A stretch of DNA of 64,000 bases from positions 124,001 to 188,000 of the forward strand of contig NZ_JACNMJ010000008.1 of NCBI RefSeq assembly GCF_014526325.1. Direction: 5' to 3'. A program made the translations under genes and the position numbers. Under the pieces are notes generated by a model, which was not told the DNA's origin, ran no database searches, and saw only the letters and a program-made list of their open reading frames with translations. Shown here piece by piece: positions 53,293-64,000 of this stretch. The first letter of the stretch is position 1. Each line of letters opens with the position of its first letter. This DNA comes from Psychroserpens algicola. GTDB lineage: Bacteria; Bacteroidota; Bacteroidia; Flavobacteriales; Flavobacteriaceae.

Positions 53293-56200
53293 ATGTTAGC
53301 AAATACAGCTGAAAGATTAAATTTCTCTTCCATAGTAAACAGAACTGAATATCCAGATTTCTTGGATATTCAAATTAAATCCTTCCAGGATTTTTTCCAG
53401 TTAGAGACAAAATCAGAAGAAAGAGGAAATGAAGGTCTATACAATACCTTCATGGAAAACTTTCCAATTACAGATACTCGTAACCAATTCGTATTAGAAT
53501 TTTTGGATTATTTTATTGATCCTCCTAGATATACAATTGAAGAATGTATCGAAAGAGGACTTACATACAGTGTGCCACTTAAAGCACGTTTAAAACTGTA
53601 TTGTACAGATCCAGAACATGAAGACTTTGAAACGATTGTTCAAGACGTATACTTAGGTACGATCCCTTACATGACTCCTAGCGGAACATTCTGTATCAAT
53701 GGTGCAGAACGTGTTGTTGTATCACAATTACACAGATCTCCAGGTGTATTCTTTAGCCAGTCATTCCATGCTAATGGAACTAAATTATACTCTGCAAGAG
53801 TTATTCCTTTTAAAGGCTCTTGGATAGAATTCGCAACCGACATCAATCAAGTGATGTACGCTTATATTGATAGAAAGAAAAAGTTACCAGTTACTACTTT
53901 ATTTAGAGCTATCGGTTTCGAACGTGATAAAGATATTTTAGAGATTTTTGACCTTGCGGAAGAAGTAAAAGTGTCAAAATCTGGACTTAAAAAAGTAATC
54001 GATCGTAAGTTAGCTGCTCGTGTATTAAATACATGGCATGAAGATTTTGTTGATGAAGATACTGGTGAAGTTGTTTCTATCGAGCGTAACGAAATTGTAT
54101 TAGATCGTGACACAGTTATAGACAAAGATAATATTGAAGAAATCCTTGAAGCTGGTGTGAAAACCATTTTATTGCACAAAGAAACGTCGCAACAAGGAGA
54201 TTACGCAATTATTCACAATACATTACAAAAAGATCCAACAAACTCTGAAAAAGAAGCTGTTGAACATATCTACCGTCAATTACGTAATGCTGAGCCGCCA
54301 GATGAGGAAACAGCACGTGGTATTATTGACAAATTATTCTTCTCAGACCAACGTTACTCTTTAGGTGAAGTAGGTCGTTACAGAATGAACAAAAAATTAC
54401 AGTTAGATATCGGAATGGATAAGCAAGTACTTACCAAAGAAGATATTATAACAATCATTAAATACTTAATCGAATTAATCAACTCTAAGGCAGAGATTGA
54501 TGATATTGATCACTTATCTAACCGTCGTGTGCGTACAGTGGGTGAGCAATTGTCTTCACAGTTTGGTGTTGGTTTAGCACGTATGGCTCGTACCATTCGT
54601 GAGCGTATGAATGTTCGTGATAACGAAGTATTTACGCCGATTGATTTAATTAACGCAAAGACCTTATCGTCTGTTATTAATTCGTTCTTCGGAACCAATC
54701 AGTTATCTCAGTTTATGGATCAAACCAATCCATTGGCAGAGATTACACACAAACGTCGTTTATCAGCTTTAGGACCTGGAGGTCTATCTAGAGAAAGAGC
54801 TGGTTTTGAGGTTCGTGATGTTCACTATACACACTACGGAAGATTATGCCCTATTGAAACTCCTGAAGGACCAAACATTGGACTTATTTCATCGTTATCT
54901 GTATATGCTAAAGTGAATTCAATGGGATTCATTGAAACACCTTACAGAAAATCTGATAATGGAGTTGTTGACATTAAAAATGCTCCAACTTATTTGAGTG
55001 CAGAGGAAGAAGAAGACATGCTAATTGCACAGGCAAATATTCGTGTTGATGATACTGGTAAAATTTTAGAAGATAAGATTATTGCACGTCAGGAAGGTGA
55101 TTTCCCAGTGATTGATCCAGCAAATGTAAATTATACTGATGTTGCGCCAAACCAAATTGCATCTATTTCGGCTTCATTGATTCCGTTCTTAGAGCATGAT
55201 GATGCCAACCGTGCATTAATGGGATCTAACATGATGCGTCAGGCAGTACCATTATTACGTCCGCAAGCACCAATTGTAGGAACAGGTCTTGAACGTCAAG
55301 TGGCTTCAGATTCTAGAGTATTAATTAATGCAGAAGGTGATGGAACAGTAGAGTATGTTGATGCTAACGAAATCACAATAAAATATGAACGCTCTGAAGA
55401 AGCTGCTATGGTGAGTTTTGATAGTGATACCAAAACATATCCTTTAGTAAAATTCAGAAAAACAAACCAAGGAACGTCTATTAACTTAAAGCCAATCGTA
55501 GAGAAAGGTGATAAGGTGAAAAAAGGACAAGTACTTTGTCAGGGTTATGCTACTGAAAATGGAGAATTAGCATTAGGTCGTAACATGAAAGTAGCATTTA
55601 TGCCATGGAAAGGTTACAACTTTGAGGATGCGATTGTAATTTCAGAAAAAGTAGTACGCGACGATATCTTTACATCGATTCATATCGATGAATATTCATT
55701 AGAAGTTAGAGACACCAAATTAGGTAATGAAGAATTAACTAATGATATTCCTAACGTTTCAGAAGAGGCTACAAAAGACCTTGATGAAAATGGTATGATT
55801 CGTATTGGAGCAGAGATTAAACCAGGTGATATCCTTATCGGTAAAATCACACCTAAAGGAGAATCTGATCCAACACCTGAAGAAAAATTATTACGTGCCA
55901 TCTTTGGTGATAAAGCAGGAGATGTAAAAGATGCGTCTTTAAAAGCATCACCTTCATTACATGGTGTAGTTATTGAGAAAAAATTATTCTCAAGAGCTAT
56001 TAAAGATAAACGTAAAAGAGCGAAAGATAAAGAAGACATAGAAGCATTAGAGAATATCTATTATAAGAAATTCGACGATTTGCAAGCTGTATTAGTTGAA
56101 AAATTATTTGCTCTTGTAAATGGTAAAACTGCTCAGGGAATCTATAACGACTTAGGTGAAGAAATTATCCCTAAAGGGAAAAAGTATACACTTAAGATGT

Positions 56201-57105
56201 TGAATGCTGTTGATGATTATACGCATTTAACGTCTGGAACTTGGACAACCGATGATCATTTAAATAGCTTAGTTGCTGATTTAATTCACAACTACAAGAT
56301 TAAAGAAAATGATTTACAAGGATCATTACGTCGCGAGAAGTTTACCATTTCGGTAGGTGATGAATTACCAGCAGGTATTATCAAATTAGCTAAAGTTTAT
56401 GTTGCTAAGAAACGTAAATTAAAAGTTGGTGATAAAATGGCAGGACGTCACGGAAATAAAGGTATCGTTGCTCGTATCGTTCGTCAAGAGGATATGCCAT
56501 TCTTAGAAGATGGAACGCCTGTTGATATTGTATTAAATCCACTTGGTGTACCATCTCGTATGAACATTGGGCAGATTTATGAAACGGTTCTTGGTTGGGC
56601 TGGACAAAAATTAGGGCGTACATATGCGACACCTATTTTTGATGGTGCAACTCTAGATCAAATCAACGCGTTTACAGATGAAGCAGGCGTACCAAGATTT
56701 GGTCATACATACTTATATGATGGTGGAACAGGAGATCGTTTTGATCAACCAGCAACAGTAGGTGTGATTTATATGATTAAGTTAGGTCACATGATTGACG
56801 ATAAGATGCACGCTCGTTCAATTGGTCCATACTCATTAATTACGCAACAACCATTAGGTGGTAAAGCACAATTTGGTGGTCAGCGTTTTGGAGAGATGGA
56901 AGTTTGGGCACTTGAGGCTTATGGAGCTTCAGCAACATTACGTGAAATCTTAACAGTAAAATCTGATGATGTAATAGGTAGAGCTAAAACTTACGAAGCA
57001 ATCGTAAAAGGAGAGCCAATGCCAGAACCAGGACTACCTGAATCTTTCAACGTATTAATGCACGAATTGAAAGGATTAGGATTAGATATTAGATTAGAAG
57101 AATAA
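53293..57105 (+). CDS. rpoB: RNA polymerase beta subunit
   Basis: This is a 1270-residue subunit. The rifampicin region is intact and of the sensitive type: [20 protein letters not shown] followed by LSALGPGGL, with Asp, His and Ser in the positions usually mutated. The C-terminal [19 protein letters not shown] is also canonical. Start is at ATG 53293 after the structured spacer. rpoC follows after a 74-bp spacer with a long inverted repeat. Confidence 0.99.
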   Translation: MLANTAERLNFSSIVNRTEYPDFLDIQIKSFQDFFQLETKSEERGNEGLYNTFMENFPITDTRNQFVLEFLDYFIDPPRYTIEECIERGLTYSVPLKARLKLYCTDPEHEDFETIVQDVYLGTIPYMTPSGTFCINGAERVVVSQLHRSPGVFFSQSFHANGTKLYSARVIPFKGSWIEFATDINQVMYAYIDRKKKLPVTTLFRAIGFERDKDILEIFDLAEEVKVSKSGLKKVIDRKLAARVLNTWHEDFVDEDTGEVVSIERNEIVLDRDTVIDKDNIEEILEAGVKTILLHKETSQQGDYAIIHNTLQKDPTNSEKEAVEHIYRQLRNAEPPDEETARGIIDKLFFSDQRYSLGEVGRYRMNKKLQLDIGMDKQVLTKEDIITIIKYLIELINSKAEIDDIDHLSNRRVRTVGEQLSSQFGVGLARMARTIRERMNVRDNEVFTPIDLINAKTLSSVINSFFGTNQLSQFMDQTNPLAEITHKRRLSALGPGGLSRERAGFEVRDVHYTHYGRLCPIETPEGPNIGLISSLSVYAKVNSMGFIETPYRKSDNGVVDIKNAPTYLSAEEEEDMLIAQANIRVDDTGKILEDKIIARQEGDFPVIDPANVNYTDVAPNQIASISASLIPFLEHDDANRALMGSNMMRQAVPLLRPQAPIVGTGLERQVASDSRVLINAEGDGTVEYVDANEITIKYERSEEAAMVSFDSDTKTYPLVKFRKTNQGTSINLKPIVEKGDKVKKGQVLCQGYATENGELALGRNMKVAFMPWKGYNFEDAIVISEKVVRDDIFTSIHIDEYSLEVRDTKLGNEELTNDIPNVSEEATKDLDENGMIRIGAEIKPGDILIGKITPKGESDPTPEEKLLRAIFGDKAGDVKDASLKASPSLHGVVIEKKLFSRAIKDKRKRAKDKEDIEALENIYYKKFDDLQAVLVEKLFALVNGKTAQGIYNDLGEEIIPKGKKYTLKMLNAVDDYTHLTSGTWTTDDHLNSLVADLIHNYKIKENDLQGSLRREKFTISVGDELPAGIIKLAKVYVAKKRKLKVGDKMAGRHGNKGIVARIVRQEDMPFLEDGTPVDIVLNPLGVPSRMNIGQIYETVLGWAGQKLGRTYATPIFDGATLDQINAFTDEAGVPRFGHTYLYDGGTGDRFDQPATVGVIYMIKLGHMIDDKMHARSIGPYSLITQQPLGGKAQFGGQRFGEMEVWALEAYGASATLREILTVKSDDVIGRAKTYEAIVKGEPMPEPGLPESFNVLMHELKGLGLDIRLEE

Positions 57106-57119
57106 TTAAAACAGTTTAC

Positions 57120-57157
57120 AGTATTCAGTTAGCAGTCAAAACTGTCAACTGAATACT
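57120..57157. repeat. Long inverted repeat in the rpoB-rpoC spacer
   Basis: AGTATTCAGTT (57120-57130) pairs with AACTGAATACT (57147-57157), and inside CAGT (57133-57136) pairs with ACTG (57141-57144). The right arm is repeated as ACTGAATACT at 57164-57173. It lies 22 bp before the rpoC ATG. It may be a small dispersed element or an RNA processing site; no T-run follows. Confidence 0.6.
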
Positions 57158-57179
57158 GATTACTGAATACTATAAAGAA

Positions 57180-60100
57180 ATGGCAAGAAGACAAGATAAG
57201 AATACAGTACAGAGATTTAATAAAATCTCAATTGGTTTAGCATCACCTGAATCTGTTTTAGCAGCATCTCGTGGTGAAGTATTAAAACCAGAAACTATTA
57301 ATTATCGAACACATAAACCTGAACGTGACGGTTTATTCTGTGAGCGTATTTTTGGTCCTGTAAAGGATTTTGAATGTGCTTGTGGTAAATATAAAAGAAT
57401 TCGCTACAAAGGAATCGTTTGTGACCGTTGTGGTGTAGAAGTAACTGAAAAGAAAGTACGTCGTGATCGCGTAGGACACATCAACCTTGTTGTGCCTGTT
57501 GCTCATATCTGGTATTTCCGTTCATTACCTAACAAAATTGGATACTTACTTGGTTTACCATCTAAGCGTTTAGATATGATTATCTATTACGAACGCTATG
57601 TCGTCATTCAACCAGGTGAGGCTAAAAATGCAGAAGGAGAACCATTACAAAAAATGGATTTCTTAACTGAAGAAGAGTACCTTAATATTATGGAGTCTCT
57701 TCCTCAAGAAAACAGACATTTAGATGATACAGACCCAAATAAGTTTATTGCTAAAATGGGAGCTGAATGTTTAATCGAATTGTTATCGAGAATCGATTTA
57801 AACGAATTGTCATTTGAGTTACGTCATAAAGCAAATACAGAAACCTCTAAACAACGTAAAACAGAAGCCTTAAAACGTTTACAAGTTGTTGAAGCGTTTA
57901 GAGATTCTAATGCCAATAGAGAGAATAAGCCAGAATGGATGATCATGAAGGCTATTCCAATCATTCCGCCAGAATTAAGACCTTTAGTGCCTTTAGATGG
58001 TGGACGTTTTGCAACATCAGATTTAAATGATCTTTATCGTCGTGTTATTATTCGTAATAACCGTTTAAAGCGTTTAGTTGAAATCAAAGCTCCAGAAGTT
58101 ATTTTACGTAATGAAAAACGTATGTTACAAGAATCTGTAGATTCATTATTTGATAACACACGTAAAGCTTCTGCAGTAAAGACAGATTCTAACAGGCCTT
58201 TAAAATCTTTATCAGATTCTTTAAAAGGTAAGCAAGGACGTTTCCGTCAAAACTTATTGGGTAAACGTGTTGATTATTCGGCGCGTTCGGTAATTGTTGT
58301 CGGACCAGAATTAAAATTATTTGAATGTGGATTGCCTAAAAATATGGCAGCCGAATTATACAAGCCATTTATCATCAGAAAATTGATTGAAAGAGGGATT
58401 GTAAAAACGGTTAAATCTGCAAAGAAAATTATAGATAGAAAAGAGCCTGTGGTTTGGGATATCTTAGAGAATGTTCTTAAAGGACATCCAGTATTACTAA
58501 ACCGTGCGCCTACATTACACAGATTAGGTATTCAAGCATTCCAACCTAAATTAATAGAAGGGAAAGCAATTCAGTTACACCCATTAGTGTGTACTGCATT
58601 TAATGCCGATTTTGATGGTGATCAAATGGCTGTGCATTTACCATTAGGTCCAGAAGCAATTTTGGAAGCACAGTTATTGATGTTAGCATCGCATAATATT
58701 TTAAACCCGGCAAACGGTTCTCCAGTAACAGTCCCTTCTCAGGATATGGTACTTGGTCTGTATTATATGACCAAACTTAGAAAGTCTGATAAAGACTATA
58801 CTGTTAAAGGTGAAGGTCTAACATTCTACTCACCTGAAGAAGTTACTATTGCTTATAATGAGAAGAAAGTTGATTTAAATGCTGGTATTAAAGTAAGAAC
58901 TCAGGATTTTAATGAAGAAGGTGAGTTAACTACACAAATTATTGAAACAACTGTCGGACGTGTACTTTTCAACGAAAAAGTTCCTGCTGCAGCTGGTTAC
59001 ATTAATGAGGTATTGACTAAAAAATCGTTAAGAGATATTATCCATGGTATTCTTAAAAAGACAAGTGTGCCAGAAACGGCTGCTTTCTTAGATGAGATTA
59101 AAACTCAAGGATATAAGTTTGCCTTCCAAGGTGGTTTGTCATTCAGTTTAGGTGATATTATTATTCCTGCTGAAAAACAAAGTATGATTGACAAAGCGAA
59201 TGGCTTAGTTGATGGTATTATGGGTAACTATAACATGGGATTAATTACTAATAACGAACGTTATAACCAAGTTATTGATATCTGGACGTCTACCAATGCT
59301 GAATTAACAGAGTTATCTATGAAACGTATCCGTGAGGATCAACAAGGATTTAACTCGGTATTTATGATGCTTGATTCTGGAGCTCGTGGATCTAAAGAAC
59401 AGATCCGTCAGTTAACAGGTATGCGTGGATTAATGGCGAAACCTAAAAAATCTAATGCTGGTGGTGGAGAAATTATTGAGAATCCAATTCTTTCTAACTT
59501 TAAAGAAGGACTTTCAATTTTAGAATACTTTATTTCTACTCACGGTGCGCGTAAAGGTCTTGCCGATACCGCTCTTAAAACAGCCGATGCAGGATATTTA
59601 ACACGTCGTTTAGTAGATGTATCTCAGGATGTTATCATTTACACAGAAGATTGTGGAACATTAAGAGGTATTGAAGTTAACCCGTTAAAGAAAAACGAAG
59701 AAGTTATCGAAACTCTCGAGGCAAGAATTGTTGGTCGTACCTCATTAAATGATGTTTACGATCCAATTACTGAAGAGTTATTAGTTGAAGCAGGTGGTCA
59801 TATTGACGATGCTATCGCTAAGCGTATTCAAGCATCTCCATTAGATGCTATCGAAGTACGTTCGGCTTTAACTTGTGAAGCTAAAAAAGGTATTTGTTCT
59901 AAATGTTATGGTCGTAATTTAGCGACAGGTAAGATGGTACAACGAGGAGAAGCCGTTGGTGTTGTGGCAGCACAATCTATTGGTGAACCTGGTACACAGC
60001 TTACGCTTCGTACTTTCCACGTAGGTGGTATTGCTGGTAACATTTCTGAAGAAAATAAATTAACTGTGAAATTCGATGGTATTGCTGAAATCGAAGATCT

Positions 60101-61481
60101 TAAAACAGTTAAGAGTACTGATAATGAAGGAAAAGAAGTTGACGTTGTTATTTCTCGTACTTCTGAATTAAAATTAACGGATGCTAAAACAGGTATCACA
60201 TTAAGTACAAATAATATTCCTTACGGATCATTTATCTATGTTAAACCAGGTGATAAAGTGAAAAAAGGAGATACCATTTGTCAATGGGATCCTTATAACG
60301 GTGTAATTATTTCAGAATTTGCTGGTAAAGTGAAGTATGAAAACATCGAGCAAGGTGTTACATATCAAGTAGAAATTGATGAACAAACTGGTTTCCAAGA
60401 GAAAGTTATTTCTGAATCGAGAAACAAAAAATTGATTCCTACATTACACATTGAAGATTCAAAAGGAGAAACAATTCGTTCTTATAATTTACCTGTAGGA
60501 GCTCACCTTATGATTGACGATGGTGAGAAAATTAAGGTTGGTAAAATCTTAGTTAAGATTCCTCGTAAATCTGCAAAAGCTGGTGATATTACTGGTGGTT
60601 TACCTCGTGTAACTGAATTATTCGAAGCTCGTAACCCTTCTAATCCTGCTGTAGTAAGTGAGATTGATGGTGTTGTGTCTTTTGGAAAAATCAAAAGAGG
60701 TAACCGTGAAATCATTATCGAGTCTAAACTTGGTGAGATTAAGAAATACTTAGTGAAACTATCAAATCAGATTCTTGTTCAAGAAAATGATTATGTTAAA
60801 GCAGGTATGCCATTATCTGATGGTTCAATCACACCTAATGATATTTTAAATATTAAAGGACCTGCTGCAGTTCAGCAGTACTTGGTAAATGAAGTACAGG
60901 AAGTATACCGTTTACAAGGGGTGAAAATTAATGATAAGCACTTTGAGGTAGTTGTTAGACAGATGATGCGTAAAGTTAGAATTATTGATTCTGGTGATAC
61001 TATTTTCTTAGAAGATCAACTGGTTCATAAATCTGATTTCATTGAAGAAAATGATAAAATTTTCGGATTGAAAGTGGTTACCGAAGTAGGAGATTCTCAA
61101 AACTTAAAGGCTGGTCAGGTCTTAACTTCTAGAGAGTTAAGAGATGAAAACTCAATACTACGTAGAGAAGATAAAGCATTAGTAGTTGCTCGTGATGCGC
61201 AACCTGCTACAGCTACGCCAATCTTACAAGGTATTACAAGAGCTTCATTACAAACGAAATCGTTTATATCTGCGGCATCCTTCCAAGAAACAACTAAGGT
61301 TCTTAATGAAGCTGCGGTAAACGGTAAGATTGATGACCTTGAAGGTTTAAAAGAGAATGTAATTGTCGGTCATAGAATTCCAGCCGGAACAGGTGTTAGA
61401 AAATTTGATAACATCATTGTAGGTTCTAAGGAAGAGTTCAATGAAATGATGAAGGCAAAAGAAGAGATGAATTACAACTAA
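57180..61481 (+). CDS. rpoC: RNA polymerase beta' subunit
   Basis: This is a 1433-residue subunit. The N-terminal zinc finger has four Cys (CACGK and CDRCG, about residues 67-85). The catalytic triad of Asp is in [12 protein letters not shown] (about 477-488). The bridge helix and trigger loop regions follow, including FHVGGIAGN (about 949-957). The insert pattern and length fit Bacteroidetes. It ends the rpl-rpo operon and is followed by a strong terminator at 61568. Confidence 0.99.
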   Translation: MARRQDKNTVQRFNKISIGLASPESVLAASRGEVLKPETINYRTHKPERDGLFCERIFGPVKDFECACGKYKRIRYKGIVCDRCGVEVTEKKVRRDRVGHINLVVPVAHIWYFRSLPNKIGYLLGLPSKRLDMIIYYERYVVIQPGEAKNAEGEPLQKMDFLTEEEYLNIMESLPQENRHLDDTDPNKFIAKMGAECLIELLSRIDLNELSFELRHKANTETSKQRKTEALKRLQVVEAFRDSNANRENKPEWMIMKAIPIIPPELRPLVPLDGGRFATSDLNDLYRRVIIRNNRLKRLVEIKAPEVILRNEKRMLQESVDSLFDNTRKASAVKTDSNRPLKSLSDSLKGKQGRFRQNLLGKRVDYSARSVIVVGPELKLFECGLPKNMAAELYKPFIIRKLIERGIVKTVKSAKKIIDRKEPVVWDILENVLKGHPVLLNRAPTLHRLGIQAFQPKLIEGKAIQLHPLVCTAFNADFDGDQMAVHLPLGPEAILEAQLLMLASHNILNPANGSPVTVPSQDMVLGLYYMTKLRKSDKDYTVKGEGLTFYSPEEVTIAYNEKKVDLNAGIKVRTQDFNEEGELTTQIIETTVGRVLFNEKVPAAAGYINEVLTKKSLRDIIHGILKKTSVPETAAFLDEIKTQGYKFAFQGGLSFSLGDIIIPAEKQSMIDKANGLVDGIMGNYNMGLITNNERYNQVIDIWTSTNAELTELSMKRIREDQQGFNSVFMMLDSGARGSKEQIRQLTGMRGLMAKPKKSNAGGGEIIENPILSNFKEGLSILEYFISTHGARKGLADTALKTADAGYLTRRLVDVSQDVIIYTEDCGTLRGIEVNPLKKNEEVIETLEARIVGRTSLNDVYDPITEELLVEAGGHIDDAIAKRIQASPLDAIEVRSALTCEAKKGICSKCYGRNLATGKMVQRGEAVGVVAAQSIGEPGTQLTLRTFHVGGIAGNISEENKLTVKFDGIAEIEDLKTVKSTDNEGKEVDVVISRTSELKLTDAKTGITLSTNNIPYGSFIYVKPGDKVKKGDTICQWDPYNGVIISEFAGKVKYENIEQGVTYQVEIDEQTGFQEKVISESRNKKLIPTLHIEDSKGETIRSYNLPVGAHLMIDDGEKIKVGKILVKIPRKSAKAGDITGGLPRVTELFEARNPSNPAVVSEIDGVVSFGKIKRGNREIIIESKLGEIKKYLVKLSNQILVQENDYVKAGMPLSDGSITPNDILNIKGPAAVQQYLVNEVQEVYRLQGVKINDKHFEVVVRQMMRKVRIIDSGDTIFLEDQLVHKSDFIEENDKIFGLKVVTEVGDSQNLKAGQVLTSRELRDENSILRREDKALVVARDAQPATATPILQGITRASLQTKSFISAASFQETTKVLNEAAVNGKIDDLEGLKENVIVGHRIPAGTGVRKFDNIIVGSKEEFNEMMKAKEEMNYN

Positions 61482-61535
61482 ATGAGACTCGGACTTCTCG
61501 AGCTTAAGGCAACGTGAAATCCGATAGTCGAATTT

Positions 61536-61558
61536 ATGCCAACGCAGGTTGGGATCTC
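61536..61558. repeat. 8-4-8 hairpin element followed by CTC, copy 2
   Basis: ATGCCAAC (61536-61543), loop GCAG, GTTGGGAT (61548-61555), then CTC. Seven of eight pairs form, with base changes on both sides compared with the copy at 48688. It lies 54 bp after the rpoC stop. Confidence 0.5.
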
Positions 61559-61567
61559 TATAATAAT

Positions 61568-61598
61568 AAAAAGTCCTGCTGAAATAGTAGGACTTTTT
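61568..61598 (+). terminator. Intrinsic terminator of the rpoBC operon
   Basis: 13-bp stem AAAAAGTCCTGCT (61568-61580) and AGTAGGACTTTTT (61586-61598) with one G-U pair and a 5-nt loop. It contains its own T-run and works on both strands. Confidence 0.85.
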
Positions 61599-61625
61599 AC
61601 TTTTTAAAATAAAATATTAATAAGA

Positions 61626-61659
61626 CTTCCACTTTCGTGGAAGCGTAAACAAGTTTACG
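61626..61659 (+). promoter_or_regulatory. Twin hairpins directly before the DUF3467 start codon
   Basis: Hairpin 1 is CTTCCAC-TTTC-GTGGAAG (61626-61643) and hairpin 2 is CGTAAAC-AA-GTTTACG (61644-61659). Both stems are perfect, they are adjacent without a gap, and the second ends at the base before the ATG at 61660. The 34-nt upstream region is therefore entirely paired in the predicted RNA. Confidence 0.6.
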
Positions 61660-61974
61660 ATGGCAGAAGAAAAAAAAGCAAAAAAACCAGGAATCAATAT
61701 TGAATTGGATGAAAAAATCGCTGAAGGAACGTATTCTAACTTGGCAATAATAAATCATTCGGTTTCCGAATTCGTAATTGATTTTGTAAGTGTTATGCCT
61801 GGAACTCCAAAAAGTAAAGTAAAATCCAGAATTATATTAACACCACAACATGCCAAGCGATTATTAAAAGCTTTGGGTGATAATGTTCATCGTTTTGAAA
61901 AAGCTCATGGTGAAATTAAAGATTACGAGCAACCACCAATACCATTGAATTTTGGACCGACAGGTCAGGCTTAA
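61660..61974 (+). CDS. DUF3467 family protein
   Basis: This is a 104-residue small protein of DUF3467, found in many bacteria and of unknown function. Typical segments are IAEGTYSNLAIINHSVSEFV (about 17-36), FVSVMPGTPKSKVKSRI (about 40-56) and TPQHAKRLLKALGDN (about 60-74). The start at ATG 61660 fits the family. The last 43 nt plus the following bases are duplicated downstream at 62033. It is isolated between terminators. Confidence 0.92.
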   Translation: MAEEKKAKKPGINIELDEKIAEGTYSNLAIINHSVSEFVIDFVSVMPGTPKSKVKSRIILTPQHAKRLLKALGDNVHRFEKAHGEIKDYEQPPIPLNFGPTGQA

Positions 61975-62089
61975 TTCAATTTTAATCGTTTTATAAAGTT
62001 ATAAAGTTCAGGTTGCTCGAAATGTTTTCATTAGCAACCACCAATACCATTGAATTTTGGGCCGACAGGTCAGGCTTAATTCAATTTTA
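61928..62089 (+). repeat. 57-bp direct repeat of the DUF3467 3' end
   Basis: Copy 1 is 61928-61984, containing the last codons and stop of the DUF3467 gene. Copy 2 is 62033-62089, with one base difference (A to G). The 48 bp between them include GGTTGCTCG (62011-62019), the reverse complement of CGAGCAACC at the copy 1 border. The rest of the 320-bp spacer holds the terminator at 62099; nothing else is seen. Confidence 0.9.
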
Positions 62090-62098
62090 GATTAATAA

Positions 62099-62128
62099 AA
62101 AAGCCCTTGAATTATTCAAGGGCTTTTA
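62099..62128. terminator. Bidirectional intrinsic terminator
   Basis: 13-bp perfect stem AAAAGCCCTTGAA (62099-62111) and TTCAAGGGCTTTT (62115-62127) with loop TTA and T-rich ends on both strands. It lies between the convergent DUF3467 and ferredoxin-like genes. Confidence 0.9.
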
Positions 62129-62294
62129 TATGAAATTTTGTTATGGTCAGAATTATTTTAAATTTTACTTAGACATCAGAAAAGGGGATAGGTCTGAGCC
62201 TATAATCTGTCAACAGCTACTTTAGCTAGCTTAACTCTTTGCATATACTTTTTTCTCAGAAAATTGTATAGCAATTTCAATAAGACAAATATCA

Positions 62295-62522
62295 TTAAGC
62301 AACTTCTTGATTGACGTGGAATTGTAATGCGCCAGAAGGGCATTTTTTTACTTGTTTAATGATTTTCTTAGTTGAAGCTCCATCAAGATCTATCCAAGGA
62401 ATAACAGATTGTCTAAATACATTGGAAAGTTCTCTTGCACAACGCTCAGCGTTTATGCACTTACACGGATTGTAGGTAACAGTAATATCGCTATTACTGA
62501 AAATGTTAGGATTTGTTTTCAT
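62295..62522 (-). CDS. Small divergent ferredoxin-like [4Fe-4S] protein
   Basis: This is a 75-residue protein of the Fer4_19 type, with Cys residues in the PCKC and ERCAREL segments (about residues 19-30) and KKCPSGAL near the C-terminus (about 58-65). Four Cys can hold one iron-sulfur cluster. Such proteins are often annotated only as (4Fe-4S)-binding. It is monocistronic, between the bidirectional terminator and prfC. The electron partner is unknown. Confidence 0.85.
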   Translation of the reverse strand: MKTNPNIFSNSDITVTYNPCKCINAERCARELSNVFRQSVIPWIDLDGASTKKIIKQVKKCPSGALQFHVNQEVA

Positions 62523-62664
62523 TGTAGATCAATTTTGGGGTTTGAATCTATCTTAAATTTAGATAACTAAAACGTTATCGTAACTTAATCAACGTTTAAA
62601 AGTATAAAATCATCGATTAAAAACAAATTTATTCTGAAATATTAGATGAACTGCACTGTTAAAT

Positions 62665-64000
62665 TTAGTCGAATTCTGATGTAAAGTGAAATATAATATT
62701 TGGATATTTCTGCTGAGTCATTTGTAAAGAAAACGCCGAATCAGCCAGAAATACTAGTTGTCCGCGCTTATCTTTAGCCAAAAATCGTTGTTTTACTCTA
62801 ATAAACTCTTTGTATTCTTCGCTTTTAGGGTTATCTGTTTCTATCCAACAAGCTTTATGAACATTTAGGTTTTCATAAGTACATTTTGCACCATATTCAT
62901 GCTCTAAACGATATTGAATAACTTCATATTGTAGTGCTCCTACAGTACCAATTACTTTTCTGCCATTAAGTTCTAGAGTAAATAATTGTGCTACACCTTC
63001 ATCCATTAACTGATCGATACCTTTATACAATTGTTTAGATTTTAAAGGGTCTGCATTGTTAATATATCTAAAGTGCTCAGGAGAAAAACTAGGAATTCCC
63101 TTATAATTTAAAACTTCACCTTCAGTTAATGTATCTCCAATTTTGAAATTTCCAGTATCTTGTAAACCTACTATGTCTCCAGGATAAGAGATATCTACAA
63201 TCTCTTTCTTTTCTGCAAAGAAGGCATTCGGACTAGAAAATTTGAGTTTTTTATTGTGTCTTACATGAAGGTAAGGTGTATTTCGCTTAAATTCACCAGA
63301 GACAATTTTAATAAAAGCCAATCGGTTTCTATGATTAGGATCCATATTAGCATGTATTTTGAAAACAAACCCAGTGAATTTTTTTTCGTCAGGTTTTACC
63401 AAACGTTCTTCGCTATGCTTTGCTCTTGGTTTTGGAGCAATATCAACAAAGCAATCTAAAAGTTCTCTTACACCAAAATTATTTAAGGCCGACCCAAAAA
63501 AGACAGGTTGTAATTGACCATTTAAATAGTCTTCTTTATTAAATTGAGGATAAATACCGTCAACAAGTTCAATCTCATCTCTAAGTGTTTGCGCTGCTTT
63601 ATCTCCAACTAATTTATCCAGTTCGGAAGAGGATAGGTCATTAATTTCGATGGTTTCTTCAATATCTTTTCTGCTATCACCACTAAACAGGTTAATATTT
63701 TTTTCCCAAATATTATAAATACCTTTAAAATCGTATCCCATTCCAATAGGAAAACTAAGCGGTACGACTTTTAAGCCAAGCTTTTGTTCAATTTCGTCTA
63801 ATAAATCAAAGGCGTCTTTACCTTCACGATCCATTTTATTAATAAAAACAATCATAGGGATGTTACGCATTCGACAAACTTCAACTAGCTTTTCAGTTTG
63901 CTCTTCGACACCTTTTGCAACATCAATTACAACAATTACACTATCAACAGCTGTTAAAGTTCTGAACGTGTCTTCTGCAAAATCCTTGTGACCTGGTGTG
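62665..64000 (-). CDS. prfC: Peptide chain release factor 3, C-terminal part
   Basis: This is the 3' part (about 445 residues) of RF3, a GTPase that releases class I release factors from the ribosome. The frame continues off the right window edge, where TPGHKDFAEDTFR (G3 motif) is visible, followed by NKMDREG (G4). The C-terminal half has ALQYEVIQYRLEHEYGAK, typical of RF3 rather than EF-G. Full RF3 is about 530 residues, so roughly the first 85 are missing. It reads away from the rpoBC operon. Confidence 0.94.
   Translation of the reverse strand, partial: TPGHKDFAEDTFRTLTAVDSVIVVIDVAKGVEEQTEKLVEVCRMRNIPMIVFINKMDREGKDAFDLLDEIEQKLGLKVVPLSFPIGMGYDFKGIYNIWEKNINLFSGDSRKDIEETIEINDLSSSELDKLVGDKAAQTLRDEIELVDGIYPQFNKEDYLNGQLQPVFFGSALNNFGVRELLDCFVDIAPKPRAKHSEERLVKPDEKKFTGFVFKIHANMDPNHRNRLAFIKIVSGEFKRNTPYLHVRHNKKLKFSSPNAFFAEKKEIVDISYPGDIVGLQDTGNFKIGDTLTEGEVLNYKGIPSFSPEHFRYINNADPLKSKQLYKGIDQLMDEGVAQLFTLELNGRKVIGTVGALQYEVIQYRLEHEYGAKCTYENLNVHKACWIETDNPKSEEYKEFIRVKQRFLAKDKRGQLVFLADSAFSLQMTQQKYPNIIFHFTSEFD

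Noticed and set aside
62033-62089. Second small gene after DUF3467
   Set aside because: It is the duplicated 3' end of DUF3467, with no start codon of its own.

Overview
This window is chromosomal DNA from a member of the Bacteroidetes, most likely a marine Flavobacteriaceae. The evidence is AT-rich sequence, SusC/SusD-type glycan uptake genes, a type B (gliding-type) type IX secretion sorting domain, lipoproteins with acidic residues after the lipobox Cys, promoters of the TTG-N19-TAnnTTTG form, almost no Shine-Dalgarno sequences, and a bTHX gene. No phage, IS element or CRISPR array is visible.

Region 1 (1-10.5 kb) is an alginate utilisation locus. It holds the end of a SusC receptor, a SusD lipoprotein, a PKD-domain surface lipoprotein and a PL7 alginate lyase. 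A FadR-type GntR regulator, a hexuronate-type MFS permease and a short-chain reductase for the alginate monomer DEH follow. The 2-keto-3-deoxygluconate kinase and KDPG aldolase then form a separate short operon that ends in a half-length LacI-family protein. Together they would take alginate oligomers in and convert the monomer to pyruvate and glyceraldehyde-3-phosphate.

Region 2 (10.5-24 kb) is mostly housekeeping: a DMT transporter, a SpoU methyltransferase, the GTPases Era and Der, a type IX secreted C-type lectin protein, a small membrane protein/XRE regulator pair with its own operator-like promoter, a LemA/TPM module, a MerR regulator, an M23 peptidase and alaS.

Region 3 (24-31 kb) holds a GSCFA protein, a surface lipoprotein plus beta-propeller operon, and a TPR histidine kinase with a NarL-type response regulator. 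The promoters of the lipoprotein operon and of the response regulator share a 16-bp palindrome at identical distance from their -7 elements, which suggests a local regulon.

Region 4 (31-46.6 kb) is a mixed block: coaD, a zinc-ribbon protein, ddl, a PASTA protein, rluD, yaaA, an overlooked 41-codon bTHX gene, a UDG-fold protein, an orphan homologue of the C-terminus of contractile injection tape-measure proteins, DUF2851, PspC, a K+ channel, an alanine symporter, a helix-hairpin-helix protein, an acyl-CoA dehydrogenase, a carboxypeptidase-regulatory-domain protein and a lipoprotein alpha-amylase.

Region 5 (46.6-64 kb) is the translation/transcription core: rpsU with an exceptional strong Shine-Dalgarno, a Xer recombinase, hpf, tRNAs Thr-Tyr-Gly-Thr, tuf, tRNA-Trp, secE, nusG, rplKAJL and rpoBC, in the same order as in E. 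coli. DUF3467 follows with an unusual twin-hairpin leader and a duplicated 3' end, then a small ferredoxin-like protein and the C-terminal part of prfC. The most interesting non-coding signals are the paired response-regulator-type palindromes, the DUF3467 leader and several structured spacers in the rpl-rpo operon.
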